Source: Verrucomicrobiia bacterium (lineage in GTDB: Bacteria > Verrucomicrobiota > Verrucomicrobiia > Verrucomicrobiales > DEV007). Taken from it: DNA of 64,000 nucleotides. Both the position numbers and the translations under genes were made by a program. The stretch is taken from positions 33,877 to 97,876 of the forward strand of contig JAUIAH010000030.1 in assembly GCA_030425385.1 (NCBI GenBank). Direction: 5' to 3'. The notes under the pieces are model-generated. The model was given only the letters and a program-made list of their open reading frames with translations. It did not search any database and had not been told where the DNA came from. Shown here piece by piece: positions 53,101 through 61,900 of this stretch. The first letter of the stretch is position 1. Each line of letters starts with the position of its first letter.

Positions 53101-53409
53101 ATACTGTTCCCGGCGCTCGGCGACGGTTTGCAATTGGAAATCGCGTACGGTGAGGGAGGACGCGCCGCGGATATCGAGAATTCCCCGGCCCAGGCGATCA
53201 CTTTCGACGAGGAAGAGACGGCCTTTCTCATCAATGGTCAGGCTCGTGGCGTAACCCACCATGGGGTGTGCCCCTATTTGATACCCGATCATGCCGTCCA
53301 CATGGAGCTTGCCTCGAAAGGGCTGCTTCTTACCCAGTGAAACGGGCTCTTGTGCCAGGGTCAAGGCTGTCAGGAGACAGGAGACGAGGGCGAAGGAGAG
53401 TTTTATCAT
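50131..53409 (-). CDS. PVC-type heme-binding protein with HEAT repeats and CxxCH domain (copy A)
   Basis: A 1092-residue exported protein. After a signal peptide (MIKLSFALVSCLLTALTLAQ) comes a glucose/sorbosone-dehydrogenase-like propeller ('RLEDVNGDGIPDKRTEFAAG', 'GPDGRLYWTVGDRGYNV', 'LRNPQELAFDHHGNLFTFDN'). HEAT repeats span about residues 500-900 ('DPDGEIRANACRTLGDLRVG'). A cytochrome-c domain with heme motif CTQCH is at about residue 968, and the protein ends 'PTDLRDLIRYLESL'. Such proteins are numerous in Planctomycetes and Verrucomicrobia and are thought to oxidise sugars or other carbohydrates, passing electrons to the c-type heme. It is divergent from a paralogue with 92 bases between the chosen starts. 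Confidence 0.92.
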   Translation of the reverse strand: MIKLSFALVSCLLTALTLAQEPVSLGKKQPFRGKLHVDGMIGYQIGAHPMVGYATSLTIDEKGRLFLVESDRLGRGILDIRGASSLTVRDFQLQTVAERREQYLADETYSEAFFISESERLARLEDVNGDGIPDKRTEFAAGMNDVVDGLAFSALAMDGSVYLTCIPNLWRFDDTDDDGIADQREVLLSGFGVRTSMMGHDMHGIIMGPDGRLYWTVGDRGYNVVSKEGERFAEPGRGAVFRSDPDGSNFEVIHHGLRNPQELAFDHHGNLFTFDNTGDIGDEARVVYVLEGADSGWHEEHQAAHQYRTRLDFTDIALPVSLWVAEKMYAPRWEDQPKWILPPVANAAHGPSGVVYLTGDSIPNTLQNTFLLCNYRGASSQSELLALSLTNNGAGFQLDQVERVLSGVGASDVAHGYDGKLYVLDFGGGWGRNENGSLQVMEAPERLQAASVQQARERFARGFDPLDNQALMECLSHVDMRVRQRAQFTLVRRNEASALLDILKSDATTTTRLHALWGIGQLARTAPKWIDILLESTRDPDGEIRANACRTLGDLRVGHAREALLACLQDDSLRVRSLAAIALGKCGQRADAPALWKVIDQNAGNDVVLRQAAIIALARLKDAEGALGQIGTDDEEMRLCAALVLRRLEDVRIATFLTDPAQAVREEAIRAIYDLHLTEALPSLAKLSDSAGDYQDTLQRRFLFAHYWEGTAANAAQVIRMAMDDAVDEEVRETALKAVLRWNTPPTMDPVTAFYRPTDGRAISLLPQVEQPLRELIDKAKGDSLALAFELANQLKMPLPVNLLEVQALNEQLEAKIRIAALNTIADQAPDTIPNVLEKLDDTEDDDVYTAGFELRFKLGLPGRVKLAVACLETRTVPLVRAALKHLATDPEGKQHVLTAFQNREKALIKEAHLDAYLALQASGDAKLMEAASTFAATPSQVHQLTLHGGNRSAGEQVFQNQGACTQCHAVTGHGGGQGPPLDDVGNRLSPEQLLESLVNPSATIAEGYGLFTVTTTSGEAHAGRLGKETETSIELILPTEETVTIPTEDIATRSGPISAMPPMALTLPPTDLRDLIRYLESLRPRFRGRRR

Positions 53410-53501
53410 TTGAACAACGTCCGCGTAGAGCGCTTTGAAATCAAGGGGTTTGCAAACGTAAGGACTTGTCGCGGCCCCCGCATTGGCATTCAATCATTGC
53501 C

Positions 53502-56500
53502 ATGAAACTCCCCAAGCTTGCTCGATTCTCCATGGCTTCTTTCGCGGGTCTGGCCAACGCCACTTTCGCTCAGACGTCTCCCTACGAAGAGATGACGTTG
53601 CAACCGAAGCAAGGGCTCCCTCCGTTTGAATACATGGAAGCTCCGGCGCCACTGCCCAACTATGTCCCTAACGCCGAGTGGGGAACGCAGGGAGAGCCGA
53701 TCACCACGATGCAGAAGCCGCTCGCTCCCAAGGAGTCGATGGCGCATGTGGTGACCTTCCCGGATTTCGAGATCTCAATGTTCGCTTCCGAGCCTGACAT
53801 TTATAAACCGCTCTGGCTCGCTTTTGATGAACGAGGGCGTGCGTGGATCGCAGAAACGATCGATTATCCAAATGAACTGCAATCGATTGGTGATGGGCGG
53901 GACCGTCTCAAGATTCTAGAGGATAGCGATGGCGACGGCAAGGCTGACACCTTCACCATCTTTGCTGACGATCTCAGTATTCCGACCAGCTTCCTCTTTG
54001 CGAATGGCGGCGTTATTGTGACGCATTCTGGTCGTACGGAGTTTCTCAAGGACACAGATGGCGACGGTCGAGCAGATGAACGACGGGTGTTGTTTGAGGG
54101 CTGGAGCATGCGCGACACGCACGCGACGGTGAGTAATCTGCGCTACGGATTCGACAATTGGATCTGGGGGACGGTAGGCTACTCGGGCTTCCAAGGAACG
54201 GTCGGGGGCAAGGAGATTCGCTTTGGACAGGGTATCTTTCGATTCAAGCCTGATGGTTCTGCGTTAGAGTTTGTGCGCTCTAGCAATAATAACACATGGG
54301 GGCTCGCACTCACCGAAGACAATGTGGTCATTGGGTCTACCGCCAACGGCAATGCGAGCATGTACATGCCCATACCCAATCGTTACTATGAAGGGGTCCA
54401 GGGCTGGTCGGCAGCACGGCTGGAATCGATCGCCTCCAGTCAGGACATGCATCCCATCACGGACAAGGTTCGGCAGGTGGATTGGCATGGCCGCTACACT
54501 GCTGGGTCTGGCTGTGGCCTCTACACGGCGCGGAGTTTCCCGCAAGCCTTCTGGAATCGCGGTCAGTTTGTAGCGGAGCCGACCGGGCACTTGTTAGGAC
54601 TCTTCTTCCTCGATCGCGACGGCGCCGACTTCACCGCGAAGAACTGTCGGAATATCCTGGCGAGTGATGACGAGTGGACCTCGCCGATCTACGGCGAAGT
54701 CGGTCCCGATGGGGCGTTGTGGGTGGCTGACTGGTACAACTACATCATTCAGCACAACCCCACGCCCAAGGGCTTTGAAACTGGACGCGGGGCGGCCTAT
54801 GAAACGCCTCTGCGCGACAAGACGCACGGACGACTCTATCGCCTTCGCTACAAATATGGCACGACTTCTGAACCGGCCCAGCTCACCCCGTCGAATCCAG
54901 ACGCATGGGTGAACGCTTTGCGGAATAACAACATGCTTTGGCGCATGCATGCGCAGCGGTTGTTAGTCGAGCGCGGCAAACAAGACGTGTTCCCGTCGCT
55001 GATCGCTTTGATTGAGGATCGATCGGCTGATGAAATTGGGCTTAATCCAGCAGCGATCCATGCGCTATGGACCCTGCATGGCTTGGCCGCATTTGAGAAT
55101 GGTCACGACTTGGCCACGCAGGCGGCCCTGGAAGCCTTGACGCATCCTTCGGCGGCAGTGCGTCGGGCAGCGGTCATGGTCCTGCCTCGCACGGAGAGCA
55201 TTCTTAATGCGTTGTTAGAAGCGAGATTGTTAGAAGACGACGATGCGCTGGTACGCAAGGCCACGTTGTTAGCGCTATCAGAGCTGCCAGCAAATGAGGC
55301 GGCCGCCCCTGCTATTTGGAAGGCAATGCAGGCTCCTCAGAATGCAGAGGATCGCTGGATTCCAGAGGCAGCTACGGCAGCGGCTGCGAAGAATGACACG
55401 GCTTTCATCCGGGCCATTCTCACTGGTCGCGATTCCAGTCTCACGGGGCGTGTGGGGGATTTGGTGAAAGTGGTGACCACCCATTATGCGGAACGTGGAG
55501 CCACTGAGAGCGTGGTGGCCACCCTGTCATCGTTGCCAGAGGCGTCTCCTCAGGCTGCCACCATTGTGCTGGAAGGCCTCGTGGAAGGTTGGCCGCGCGA
55601 GGTTGCGCCATCCCTCACGGATGCTGAGAAGGATCAGCTGGAAACGGTCATGGATGCCTTGCCAGAAGAGGTCCGCGATCGCTTGCTTCAGTTAGGCTAC
55701 CGGTGGGAAGTGCCTGGTCTCTTCGAAGGTCGGTTGGATGCGATTGTCACGTCATTGGCGCAGCAATTGGGCGATGATCAGGCTGCTGATGGAGAACGCG
55801 CGGCGGCCGCTCGCCGCTGGATCGCCCTCGACGATCGCAGCGAAGTTGCCATGGCCATTTTAGAGAATGTCAGCTTGTTGTCGTCGCCCACCCTCGCCAC
55901 GGGATTGATCAATGCCCTCGGCGTCAGCCGGAATGACAAAACCGGCGAGGTAATCATTGCGAAATGGCAGGCGTTCACGCCCGCTGTTCGCCGTGCAGCG
56001 ATCGCCGTCCTCCTGCGCCGATCAGAATGGGCGAGAACGCTGCTAGAAGCGATTCAAGATGAGGTGATCGATCGTGCGGACGTGGCTCCAGAGTACTGGG
56101 CGCAATTGCGGCGCAGTCGGAATCGTGGTGTTTCTCGATTAGCGCGTCGTCTCGCGGAAGCCACCCTAGACGTCTCGGCGGACCGCGCAGCGATCGTTGA
56201 GAAACTGCTTCCTTTGGCGAAGGCGAAGGGTGACGTGGCGCGTGGCAAGGAAGTGTTCGCCGCCAGTTGTGCCGTTTGTCATCGATTCGGAGAGGAAGGC
56301 GGCGCTGTCGGTCCTGACCTCACCGGCATCGCCTCACGGGACCGCGCGGACATCCTTCTTGAGATTCTTGATCCGAATCGATCGGTGGAGGCGAATTACC
56401 GCCTGTGGACAGTCACCACGAAAGAAGGCGATGCCTTTGCCGGGCGCATGGAAGCGGAAACACAGACCACCATCGAACTCCTCGACGTCACCGCTCAGAA

Positions 56501-56630
56501 GCACGTCATTCAGCGGAAGGACATTGAGTCGATCAACGTGCTTCCCCAGTCGATCATGCCCATTGGCTTCGAGGCTTTGCCAGAGGACGATCTCAAAGGT
56601 TTGTTAGAATATCTGGCGCAACCGCATTGA
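53502..56630 (+). CDS. PVC-type heme-binding protein with HEAT repeats and CxxCH domain (copy B)
   Basis: A 1042-residue exported paralogue of the divergent neighbour. Signal peptide: 'FSMASFAGLANATFAQ'. The propeller region starts at 'FEISMFASEPDIYKPLWLAF' and includes 'DSDGDGKADTFTIFADDLSI' and 'VGPDGALWVADWYNYIIQHN'. HEAT repeats follow, and a cytochrome domain with CAVCHRFG (about residue 922) and 'VGPDLTGIASRDRADILLEI'. The ending 'DDLKGLLEYLAQP' matches the family. Similarity to copy A is in layout rather than close sequence, so the two probably act on different substrates. The ATG at 53502 is chosen to start the signal peptide; the frame extends 36 bases upstream. Confidence 0.92.
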   Translation: MKLPKLARFSMASFAGLANATFAQTSPYEEMTLQPKQGLPPFEYMEAPAPLPNYVPNAEWGTQGEPITTMQKPLAPKESMAHVVTFPDFEISMFASEPDIYKPLWLAFDERGRAWIAETIDYPNELQSIGDGRDRLKILEDSDGDGKADTFTIFADDLSIPTSFLFANGGVIVTHSGRTEFLKDTDGDGRADERRVLFEGWSMRDTHATVSNLRYGFDNWIWGTVGYSGFQGTVGGKEIRFGQGIFRFKPDGSALEFVRSSNNNTWGLALTEDNVVIGSTANGNASMYMPIPNRYYEGVQGWSAARLESIASSQDMHPITDKVRQVDWHGRYTAGSGCGLYTARSFPQAFWNRGQFVAEPTGHLLGLFFLDRDGADFTAKNCRNILASDDEWTSPIYGEVGPDGALWVADWYNYIIQHNPTPKGFETGRGAAYETPLRDKTHGRLYRLRYKYGTTSEPAQLTPSNPDAWVNALRNNNMLWRMHAQRLLVERGKQDVFPSLIALIEDRSADEIGLNPAAIHALWTLHGLAAFENGHDLATQAALEALTHPSAAVRRAAVMVLPRTESILNALLEARLLEDDDALVRKATLLALSELPANEAAAPAIWKAMQAPQNAEDRWIPEAATAAAAKNDTAFIRAILTGRDSSLTGRVGDLVKVVTTHYAERGATESVVATLSSLPEASPQAATIVLEGLVEGWPREVAPSLTDAEKDQLETVMDALPEEVRDRLLQLGYRWEVPGLFEGRLDAIVTSLAQQLGDDQAADGERAAAARRWIALDDRSEVAMAILENVSLLSSPTLATGLINALGVSRNDKTGEVIIAKWQAFTPAVRRAAIAVLLRRSEWARTLLEAIQDEVIDRADVAPEYWAQLRRSRNRGVSRLARRLAEATLDVSADRAAIVEKLLPLAKAKGDVARGKEVFAASCAVCHRFGEEGGAVGPDLTGIASRDRADILLEILDPNRSVEANYRLWTVTTKEGDAFAGRMEAETQTTIELLDVTAQKHVIQRKDIESINVLPQSIMPIGFEALPEDDLKGLLEYLAQPH

Positions 56631-56662
56631 TTGATTCTGGGAATATCCGGTCAACCAGACTT

Positions 56663-57781
56663 ATGAATGTATTGACGACGACCTGGGTCCTAGAGTTCGT
56701 TTTCGGAAAGCTTACGGATATATCTTTGTGTGACATTATAGGTGATATTCTAAGCACCCACGGGGCCGCAAACGATTCTCAGCGACATTTCGCTCAATTC
56801 TGGCTGCCTGAATGCGCAGAGTGGTCGATGTTTGTTGGGAACGACTTGGTGGAGGGTTATCTTGTGATGGGGGATGACTTCCTTAAGGAAGAAGACCCTG
56901 ATGAGCCCGAGGGAATGGCGGCCTTTGAGAATCGCCATTTCGAAGTCCTCAAAGCGCTGTCACGTCATCCTTCCTTGGGAGACAAGGGTGTGGCTGGCCG
57001 TCCAGAGATTGACTGTGATCTCATTCGGGCCCTTTCAGAACGGTATCAATATTTGATCGCGTCCATTGAACAGGGTCCAAATAGGGTTGATCGGGCCGCG
57101 ATGTTCGAGTTGCTGTTTCTCCAGAGGGACTTTGCTAGTCAATTCATCTCATGCATGGCTAACAAAGTGAGGAGCCGTCCTCACTGCTATCAGGACAAGG
57201 CACAGATGATCTATGCGAAATGCCGAGGAATCGCTGCTTGTGAGGAGTTAGATGAATTCTTTGGAGTTGAAGAGATCGACGGTGAATGCGAGGAAGAAGC
57301 CGATTGGGAAGAGGTGTTGAAGGAAGAGGAATTGCTTTTGAGGCGTTACGTTAGTTCCGCAATCCAGCAATACGATGATTTGATTGCGAGAGCCACTGGA
57401 ATTGAAAGAGTCTATTACGATTTGATCGGATTGACTGATCCCGAGCTCGAACCCGCAATTGTAGCCCTGAGCGACGCGAGTCTGAGCGCTTCAGACTTGG
57501 TGACAGAATTGCGGGATCATTGGCGAATGCCGCAAACGGCAGAGGCCATCGCGGCGTTGGCGCAGGTGGGAACCAAGTTGGCGGCACAAGGTCTTGGCAA
57601 TGAAGCCATCTACAAGAAATCGCTATCGGAACACCTCGCGCTCGCAAAAGCTCTTCGGGAAGAGCGATTCGTCGATCGCTATGCGATCATGATCTCAGAA
57701 CTGAAGATCGCGAACGAACACCTCTTCACGGGTGCCACTTCGCAAACCAGCGATTGGTGCCGCGGGGAGAGAGTTCGATGA
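56663..57781 (+). CDS. Hypothetical protein, acidic, possibly transferred
   Basis: A 372-residue soluble protein that I do not recognise. It is strongly acidic (for example 'EEIDGECEEEADWEEVLKEE') and helical, with no signal peptide. The first 150 bases are clearly richer in A and T than the neighbouring genes ('ctttgtgtgacattatag' near 56724), and codon use is less biased, so the gene may have been acquired. An ATG-less start at 56627 overlapping the heme-protein stop is the alternative. The last 56 bases overlap the end of the convergent SGNH-like gene, so the final residues could be an artefact of a run-through frame. Confidence 0.6.
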   Translation: MNVLTTTWVLEFVFGKLTDISLCDIIGDILSTHGAANDSQRHFAQFWLPECAEWSMFVGNDLVEGYLVMGDDFLKEEDPDEPEGMAAFENRHFEVLKALSRHPSLGDKGVAGRPEIDCDLIRALSERYQYLIASIEQGPNRVDRAAMFELLFLQRDFASQFISCMANKVRSRPHCYQDKAQMIYAKCRGIAACEELDEFFGVEEIDGECEEEADWEEVLKEEELLLRRYVSSAIQQYDDLIARATGIERVYYDLIGLTDPELEPAIVALSDASLSASDLVTELRDHWRMPQTAEAIAALAQVGTKLAAQGLGNEAIYKKSLSEHLALAKALREERFVDRYAIMISELKIANEHLFTGATSQTSDWCRGERVR

Positions 57782-59738
57782 TGGCGAGGTCTTCTGCGTT
57801 ATCGGGATCGCGCGGGGTTTCTTGCAGGACGTAGCGCAGGGGAGGGCGTTCGCCTTCTTGGGCGATGGTGAGAGAGAGGCCGAGACCTAGGGGATTGTTA
57901 GCGTTGTCGATGATCCAGCGCAGCCGGTAGAAATAGTCTTTCGTCATGTGGACGGTGAGTCTGCGGACTCCGTTAGGACGCGTGGAGAGGCGCGCTTGAC
58001 GTCCGGGGACGAGAGGGCGGCGAGCGTAGCCATTGCCGAAGTGGGCGCGTTTGGCGAATGCGCTGATGGTGGCGGGCCCGTCATCTGGTCCCGCGGTGAT
58101 GAAGAGCGTGCCGACATGGCCTAAAGTTCCTACCTCTTCAAACGAGCGCGCGTCGAGAGTGAGGGCCAGTTGGAGGCTGGGAGTGTCGTCTGCAGCGATG
58201 AGTTGGAAATTCTTGAGGTCGACATGAATGAGCAACTCAGAATCGGTGGCTTCCACAGTGAGACTGGTTTCTGGATCACCGACAACGAGAGGGTCATCGT
58301 TCTTCGGTTTCTCGGCCCCTTCCGAGGCGACCCACAAGAGGGGTGTCTCCTTGTCGAGAGGGATCTGGCGCATGGCGTCAAGTTGTCGACGGTAGGTGCC
58401 CAACGCTCCCTGATCGCCTAACTGGACGGTGAGGTCTTCTCGGAAGACGCGCGTGTGATCATTGGGCAATTCGATCTGCCAGGTGACATCGGCAAATTCG
58501 CCCCGGAGGAAGGTGGCGGTGCCCGTACGCGTTTGCTCGCCGAAGCGCATCTGATAGGGCACCTGCTGGGGCGCGCCTGCATAAGGGTGCATTCGGGCGC
58601 GAATATCAATAAGGCCTTTGTTATGGTGAACAGCATGATGGCGCCATTCCAGTCCGATCTTGCCTAACGGAGCCATCGTTTCCACCCAGTGCACCCGCAG
58701 ATCATCGATCACGATGAGGCTGAGCGGGAGTTGATTCCAAAGAGTCGGCACCTCATGGGTCTCGAGCGTGAAGGAAACGTCCTCTTCCTGAAATCGCCGA
58801 GAAGGGGTTGCCGAAAGGCAGGGAACGACGAGTCCCGCAAGTTTGGCTTCGCGACGCTGTTGCAGCGTGACCGTGAGTCCCTCGCCCGGTTGGGCGCTCA
58901 AGGTGTAGGGTGACTCGTGAGGGGATGATGTCAGGGTTTCAAAGACCGCGGAGCCTACGGCTTGCTGGCGCCGAGCATGGATCGCGGCTTGCGGATCGCG
59001 ACCGAGGATCCAATCGCTCGATTCCGTAAGAAAGGCATTCCAGATGGAGTCGGGACCGTCATCTGGATGGAAGAGGATGCGATTGGGAAACAGCTGTGGG
59101 TTGGGGTCGTGATAGGGAATGTTCGCGGAGGTCGCCCAGGCCTTAAGAACGACCGAGAGCGCTCGGGTTTCGAGCTGTGGCACGAGTTCGCCCTCAGCGA
59201 TCCGAAGGGCCCGTGGTCCGATCATCAGGAGGTCGCTGCTGGTGTGAATCTGCCGTCGCAAGTCTTCGTAGGCACGCCGGGATGTCTCAAGGTCGATCCC
59301 GGCAAGGGCATCTCCGGGTCCAGTGACGAGCACCACGAGGTCGGGTTCATTTAGAAGCCCAACAGTCGTGACCACCTGCATGAGCTGGAAAGCGCCGGGA
59401 TCCAAGGTTTCTGTCGGGCGGCATTCATAGGTCAATTTGGGGCGTTCTTCGTCCAAATGCTCCGGATCGTAGAGATCGTGGACGCCTCCGGTATAGAAGA
59501 AGGTGGTTTCCAAACGCCGCAAGAACGTCGGCACGAAATAGTGGTGGTCCGTGGGATCGAGCAAGAGGGGATCCCCCACAAAAGCCACATGGACGTGCTG
59601 CCGAGCCTGAAGTTTGCTGGCAACTTTGGGGAAATAGGCGCTGAGTTGGGCGTGGGCAGCTTCGGGGAGAGCCGATTGCCCAAGTGTCGGCCAGGTGAGG
59701 GCGAGGCAAAGGGCGGCGACAAGTCGGAGAATGGGCAT
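57726..59738 (-). CDS. Secreted SGNH-hydrolase-like protein with C-terminal beta domains
   Basis: A 670-residue exported protein. The signal peptide is MPILRLVAALCLALTWPTLG. The N-terminal 220 residues look like a degenerate SGNH (GDSL) fold. 'HVHVAFVGDPLLL' stands where block I should be, but with GDP instead of GDS, so the Ser is missing. 'DLVVLVTGPGDALAG' replaces the GxND block. 'RILFHPDDGPDSIWNAFL' keeps a block-V-like His. The remaining 450 residues are beta-rich domains that I cannot name. Loss of the nucleophile suggests a binding rather than catalytic role. The ATG at 59738 is preferred over the frame start at 59789. Confidence 0.7.
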   Translation of the reverse strand: MPILRLVAALCLALTWPTLGQSALPEAAHAQLSAYFPKVASKLQARQHVHVAFVGDPLLLDPTDHHYFVPTFLRRLETTFFYTGGVHDLYDPEHLDEERPKLTYECRPTETLDPGAFQLMQVVTTVGLLNEPDLVVLVTGPGDALAGIDLETSRRAYEDLRRQIHTSSDLLMIGPRALRIAEGELVPQLETRALSVVLKAWATSANIPYHDPNPQLFPNRILFHPDDGPDSIWNAFLTESSDWILGRDPQAAIHARRQQAVGSAVFETLTSSPHESPYTLSAQPGEGLTVTLQQRREAKLAGLVVPCLSATPSRRFQEEDVSFTLETHEVPTLWNQLPLSLIVIDDLRVHWVETMAPLGKIGLEWRHHAVHHNKGLIDIRARMHPYAGAPQQVPYQMRFGEQTRTGTATFLRGEFADVTWQIELPNDHTRVFREDLTVQLGDQGALGTYRRQLDAMRQIPLDKETPLLWVASEGAEKPKNDDPLVVGDPETSLTVEATDSELLIHVDLKNFQLIAADDTPSLQLALTLDARSFEEVGTLGHVGTLFITAGPDDGPATISAFAKRAHFGNGYARRPLVPGRQARLSTRPNGVRRLTVHMTKDYFYRLRWIIDNANNPLGLGLSLTIAQEGERPPLRYVLQETPRDPDNAEDLAIIELSPRGTNRWFAKWHP

Positions 59739-59878
59739 CAATTCAGCGGCTGAGATGGCGCAACATGGGTCGGTAAGAACGGGATTCAATCCGTTCTTCC
59801 CACGGTTTTTCCCTTTCGAAAGCCGCCAAGGCAGCGTAGGTGTTCGCTAGGGAGGCCAGCTGCCGACCGCGTTACCCC

Positions 59879-60754
59879 ATGCCCACTTCGAATCGCTTGA
59901 CCGTACTCAAAACCTCCAAGCTCTACATTGGCGGGCGCTTCGTGCGGACAGAGAGCGGGCGGAGCCTTCCAGTGCTCGCTGCCGATGGCAGCCACCTATC
60001 GCACTATTGCTGGGCTTCGCGCAAAGATGCGCGCGAGGCCGTGCGCGCTGCTCGCGGGGCCCAATCTGCGTGGGCCGCTTCGAGCGCCTATCTTCGTGGT
60101 CAGATCCTCTATCGGATGGCCGAGATGTTGGAAGAACGGGGCGAAAGCTTTGAGAAACTGCTCACTCAGACGGGAGTCGAAGGGGCTGCGGCGAGACGGG
60201 AAGTGTCTGCGGCTGTGGATCGTCTCGTCTATTTCGCCGGATGGAGTGATAAGGTCACGACCGTGTTTGGAAGTGTGAATCCCGTGAGTTCTCCCCACTT
60301 CAATTTCACCACGCCCGAGCCCACCGGAGTCGTTGCGCTCTTCTGTCCGGCGCGTCCCAGTTTGTTGGGGTTGGTCACCTTGATAGGGGCGAGCCTGGTC
60401 ATGGGTAATGCACTCGTCGTGCTAGTGTCTGAAACCGATCCGCTTCCCGGGGCGGCCTTTGCGGAGGTTCTCGCGACTAGCGATGTGCCAGCAGGAGTCG
60501 TGAATCTCCTTACGGGGAAAGCAGACGAGCTCGCGCCCGTGTTGGCGGATCATTTAGACGTGAATGCCATCGTGGCCGCAGGCATGGATGAGGATACCCG
60601 AAGATGCCTGGCGGAAGGTGCTGGTCGCAATCTCAAGCGGGTGCACCTGATCGATTTGAAGGAAGATGCTTGGTACGGTGAAGCCGGTGAGGATCCCTAT
60701 CGCATTCTCCAAACCGTGGAAATGAAGACCACGTGGCATCCCGTGGGCTTTTGA
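59879..60754 (+). CDS. Aldehyde-dehydrogenase-family protein lacking the catalytic half
   Basis: A 291-residue protein matching the N-terminal cofactor-binding part of aldehyde dehydrogenases: 'KLYIGGRFVRTESGRSLPVL', 'RAARGAQSAWAASSAYLRGQ', 'PEPTGVVALFCPARPSLLGL' and 'VPAGVVNLLTGKADELAPVL'. The catalytic domain with its Cys and Glu is absent; the frame ends normally 6 bases before deoB. Such half-length ALDH-like proteins are known beside full-length ALDH and deoC genes in deoxyribonucleoside catabolism, which fits the phosphopentomutase neighbour. It may be a structural partner of an enzyme encoded elsewhere. The ATG at 59879 begins the normal N-terminus. Confidence 0.8.
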   Translation: MPTSNRLTVLKTSKLYIGGRFVRTESGRSLPVLAADGSHLSHYCWASRKDAREAVRAARGAQSAWAASSAYLRGQILYRMAEMLEERGESFEKLLTQTGVEGAAARREVSAAVDRLVYFAGWSDKVTTVFGSVNPVSSPHFNFTTPEPTGVVALFCPARPSLLGLVTLIGASLVMGNALVVLVSETDPLPGAAFAEVLATSDVPAGVVNLLTGKADELAPVLADHLDVNAIVAAGMDEDTRRCLAEGAGRNLKRVHLIDLKEDAWYGEAGEDPYRILQTVEMKTTWHPVGF

Positions 60755-60760
60755 GACGCT

Positions 60761-61900
60761 ATGCGTGCCTTGATTATTGTGTTAGACAGCGTGGGCGTGG
60801 GATACGCTCCCGATGCCAAGCTGTACGATGATCAAGGAGCCAATACCTTAGAGCATCTCTATAGTGCCAATCCGGGATTCTCGTTGCAATGCCTCGAACG
60901 CCTTGGATTGACGGCGATTCTCAACCTGAGCACCCAAGGGTCTTCGGAAGCCGCCTATGGATGGATGGAGGCACAGTCGGCAGGGAAAGACACCACCACT
61001 GGTCATTGGGAGATTGCTGGTGTGATCAATGAAGAACCCTTTCCAACCTACGCCTTCTTTCCAGAGACTTTGGTCCGTGAACTAGAGGAAGTGACTGGCT
61101 GTCACTTCCTCGGCAATGTGGCCGAGAGTGGGACGAGCATCATCGAGCGCCTTGGTGCCGAGCATCTGCGTTCGGAGGCATTGATCCTCTACACCTCGGC
61201 GGACTCCGTATTGCAACTGGCTGCCCATGAGGAGTTGTATCCCCTGGAAACGCTCTATCAGATTTGCGAGAAAGTGCGCGAGGTGGCGGATCGCTATCGC
61301 ATCGGTCGCGTCATCGCGCGTCCGTTTACAGGCCGGGAAGGGCACTTCAAGCGCACCTCGGGTCGCAAGGATTATTCCATGGTGCCCCCACCAACCATTC
61401 TTTCGACGCTTTCGTTAGGAGGAGTGACCACTTACGGCATTGGGAAGATTGGCGATATCTTCGCCGGGGAAGGGCTCACCCACAGCTATCCCACGGCGAA
61501 CAACGAAGAAGGCATGCGCGAGATGGATCGCCTCTGGGACAAGGTGACCAATGGATTCGTCTTCTGTAATTTGGTCGACTTTGATTCTCTCTACGGACAT
61601 CGGCGCGATCCCAAAGGGTATGCCAAGGCCCTGTCAGCCTTTGATAAATGGTTAGAGAAGTTTCGCAAGCGGGTCATGCCAGAAGACCTCGTGATCATCA
61701 CGGCGGATCATGGCAACGATCCCACGTGGCGCGGAACGGATCACACCCGTGAGCGTGTCCCGCTTATCATGTTGCATCGCCAGCAGCAACACTGCCTCGG
61801 GCTACGCCACACCTTTGCCGATGTCTCAGCCACCCTAGCGGAATACTTTCGCCTCAACGATTGGGCGGTCGGGCATTCCTTTCTCAACCTCCTCACATGA
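60761..61900 (+). CDS. deoB: Phosphopentomutase
   Basis: A 379-residue metalloenzyme of the alkaline-phosphatase superfamily that interconverts (deoxy)ribose 1- and 5-phosphates in nucleoside catabolism. Seen: the N-terminal metal Asp in 'ALIIVLDSVGVGYAPD', the phosphoacceptor Thr in 'AGKDTTTGHWEIAG', 'PFTGREGHFKRTSGRKDYS' and the C-terminal metal ligands in 'VIITADHGNDPTWRGTDHTR'. All key residues are present and the length matches the family. It follows the ALDH-half gene by 6 bases and overlaps the next gene by 4, so the three are one operon. Confidence 0.97.
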   Translation: MRALIIVLDSVGVGYAPDAKLYDDQGANTLEHLYSANPGFSLQCLERLGLTAILNLSTQGSSEAAYGWMEAQSAGKDTTTGHWEIAGVINEEPFPTYAFFPETLVRELEEVTGCHFLGNVAESGTSIIERLGAEHLRSEALILYTSADSVLQLAAHEELYPLETLYQICEKVREVADRYRIGRVIARPFTGREGHFKRTSGRKDYSMVPPPTILSTLSLGGVTTYGIGKIGDIFAGEGLTHSYPTANNEEGMREMDRLWDKVTNGFVFCNLVDFDSLYGHRRDPKGYAKALSAFDKWLEKFRKRVMPEDLVIITADHGNDPTWRGTDHTRERVPLIMLHRQQQHCLGLRHTFADVSATLAEYFRLNDWAVGHSFLNLLT

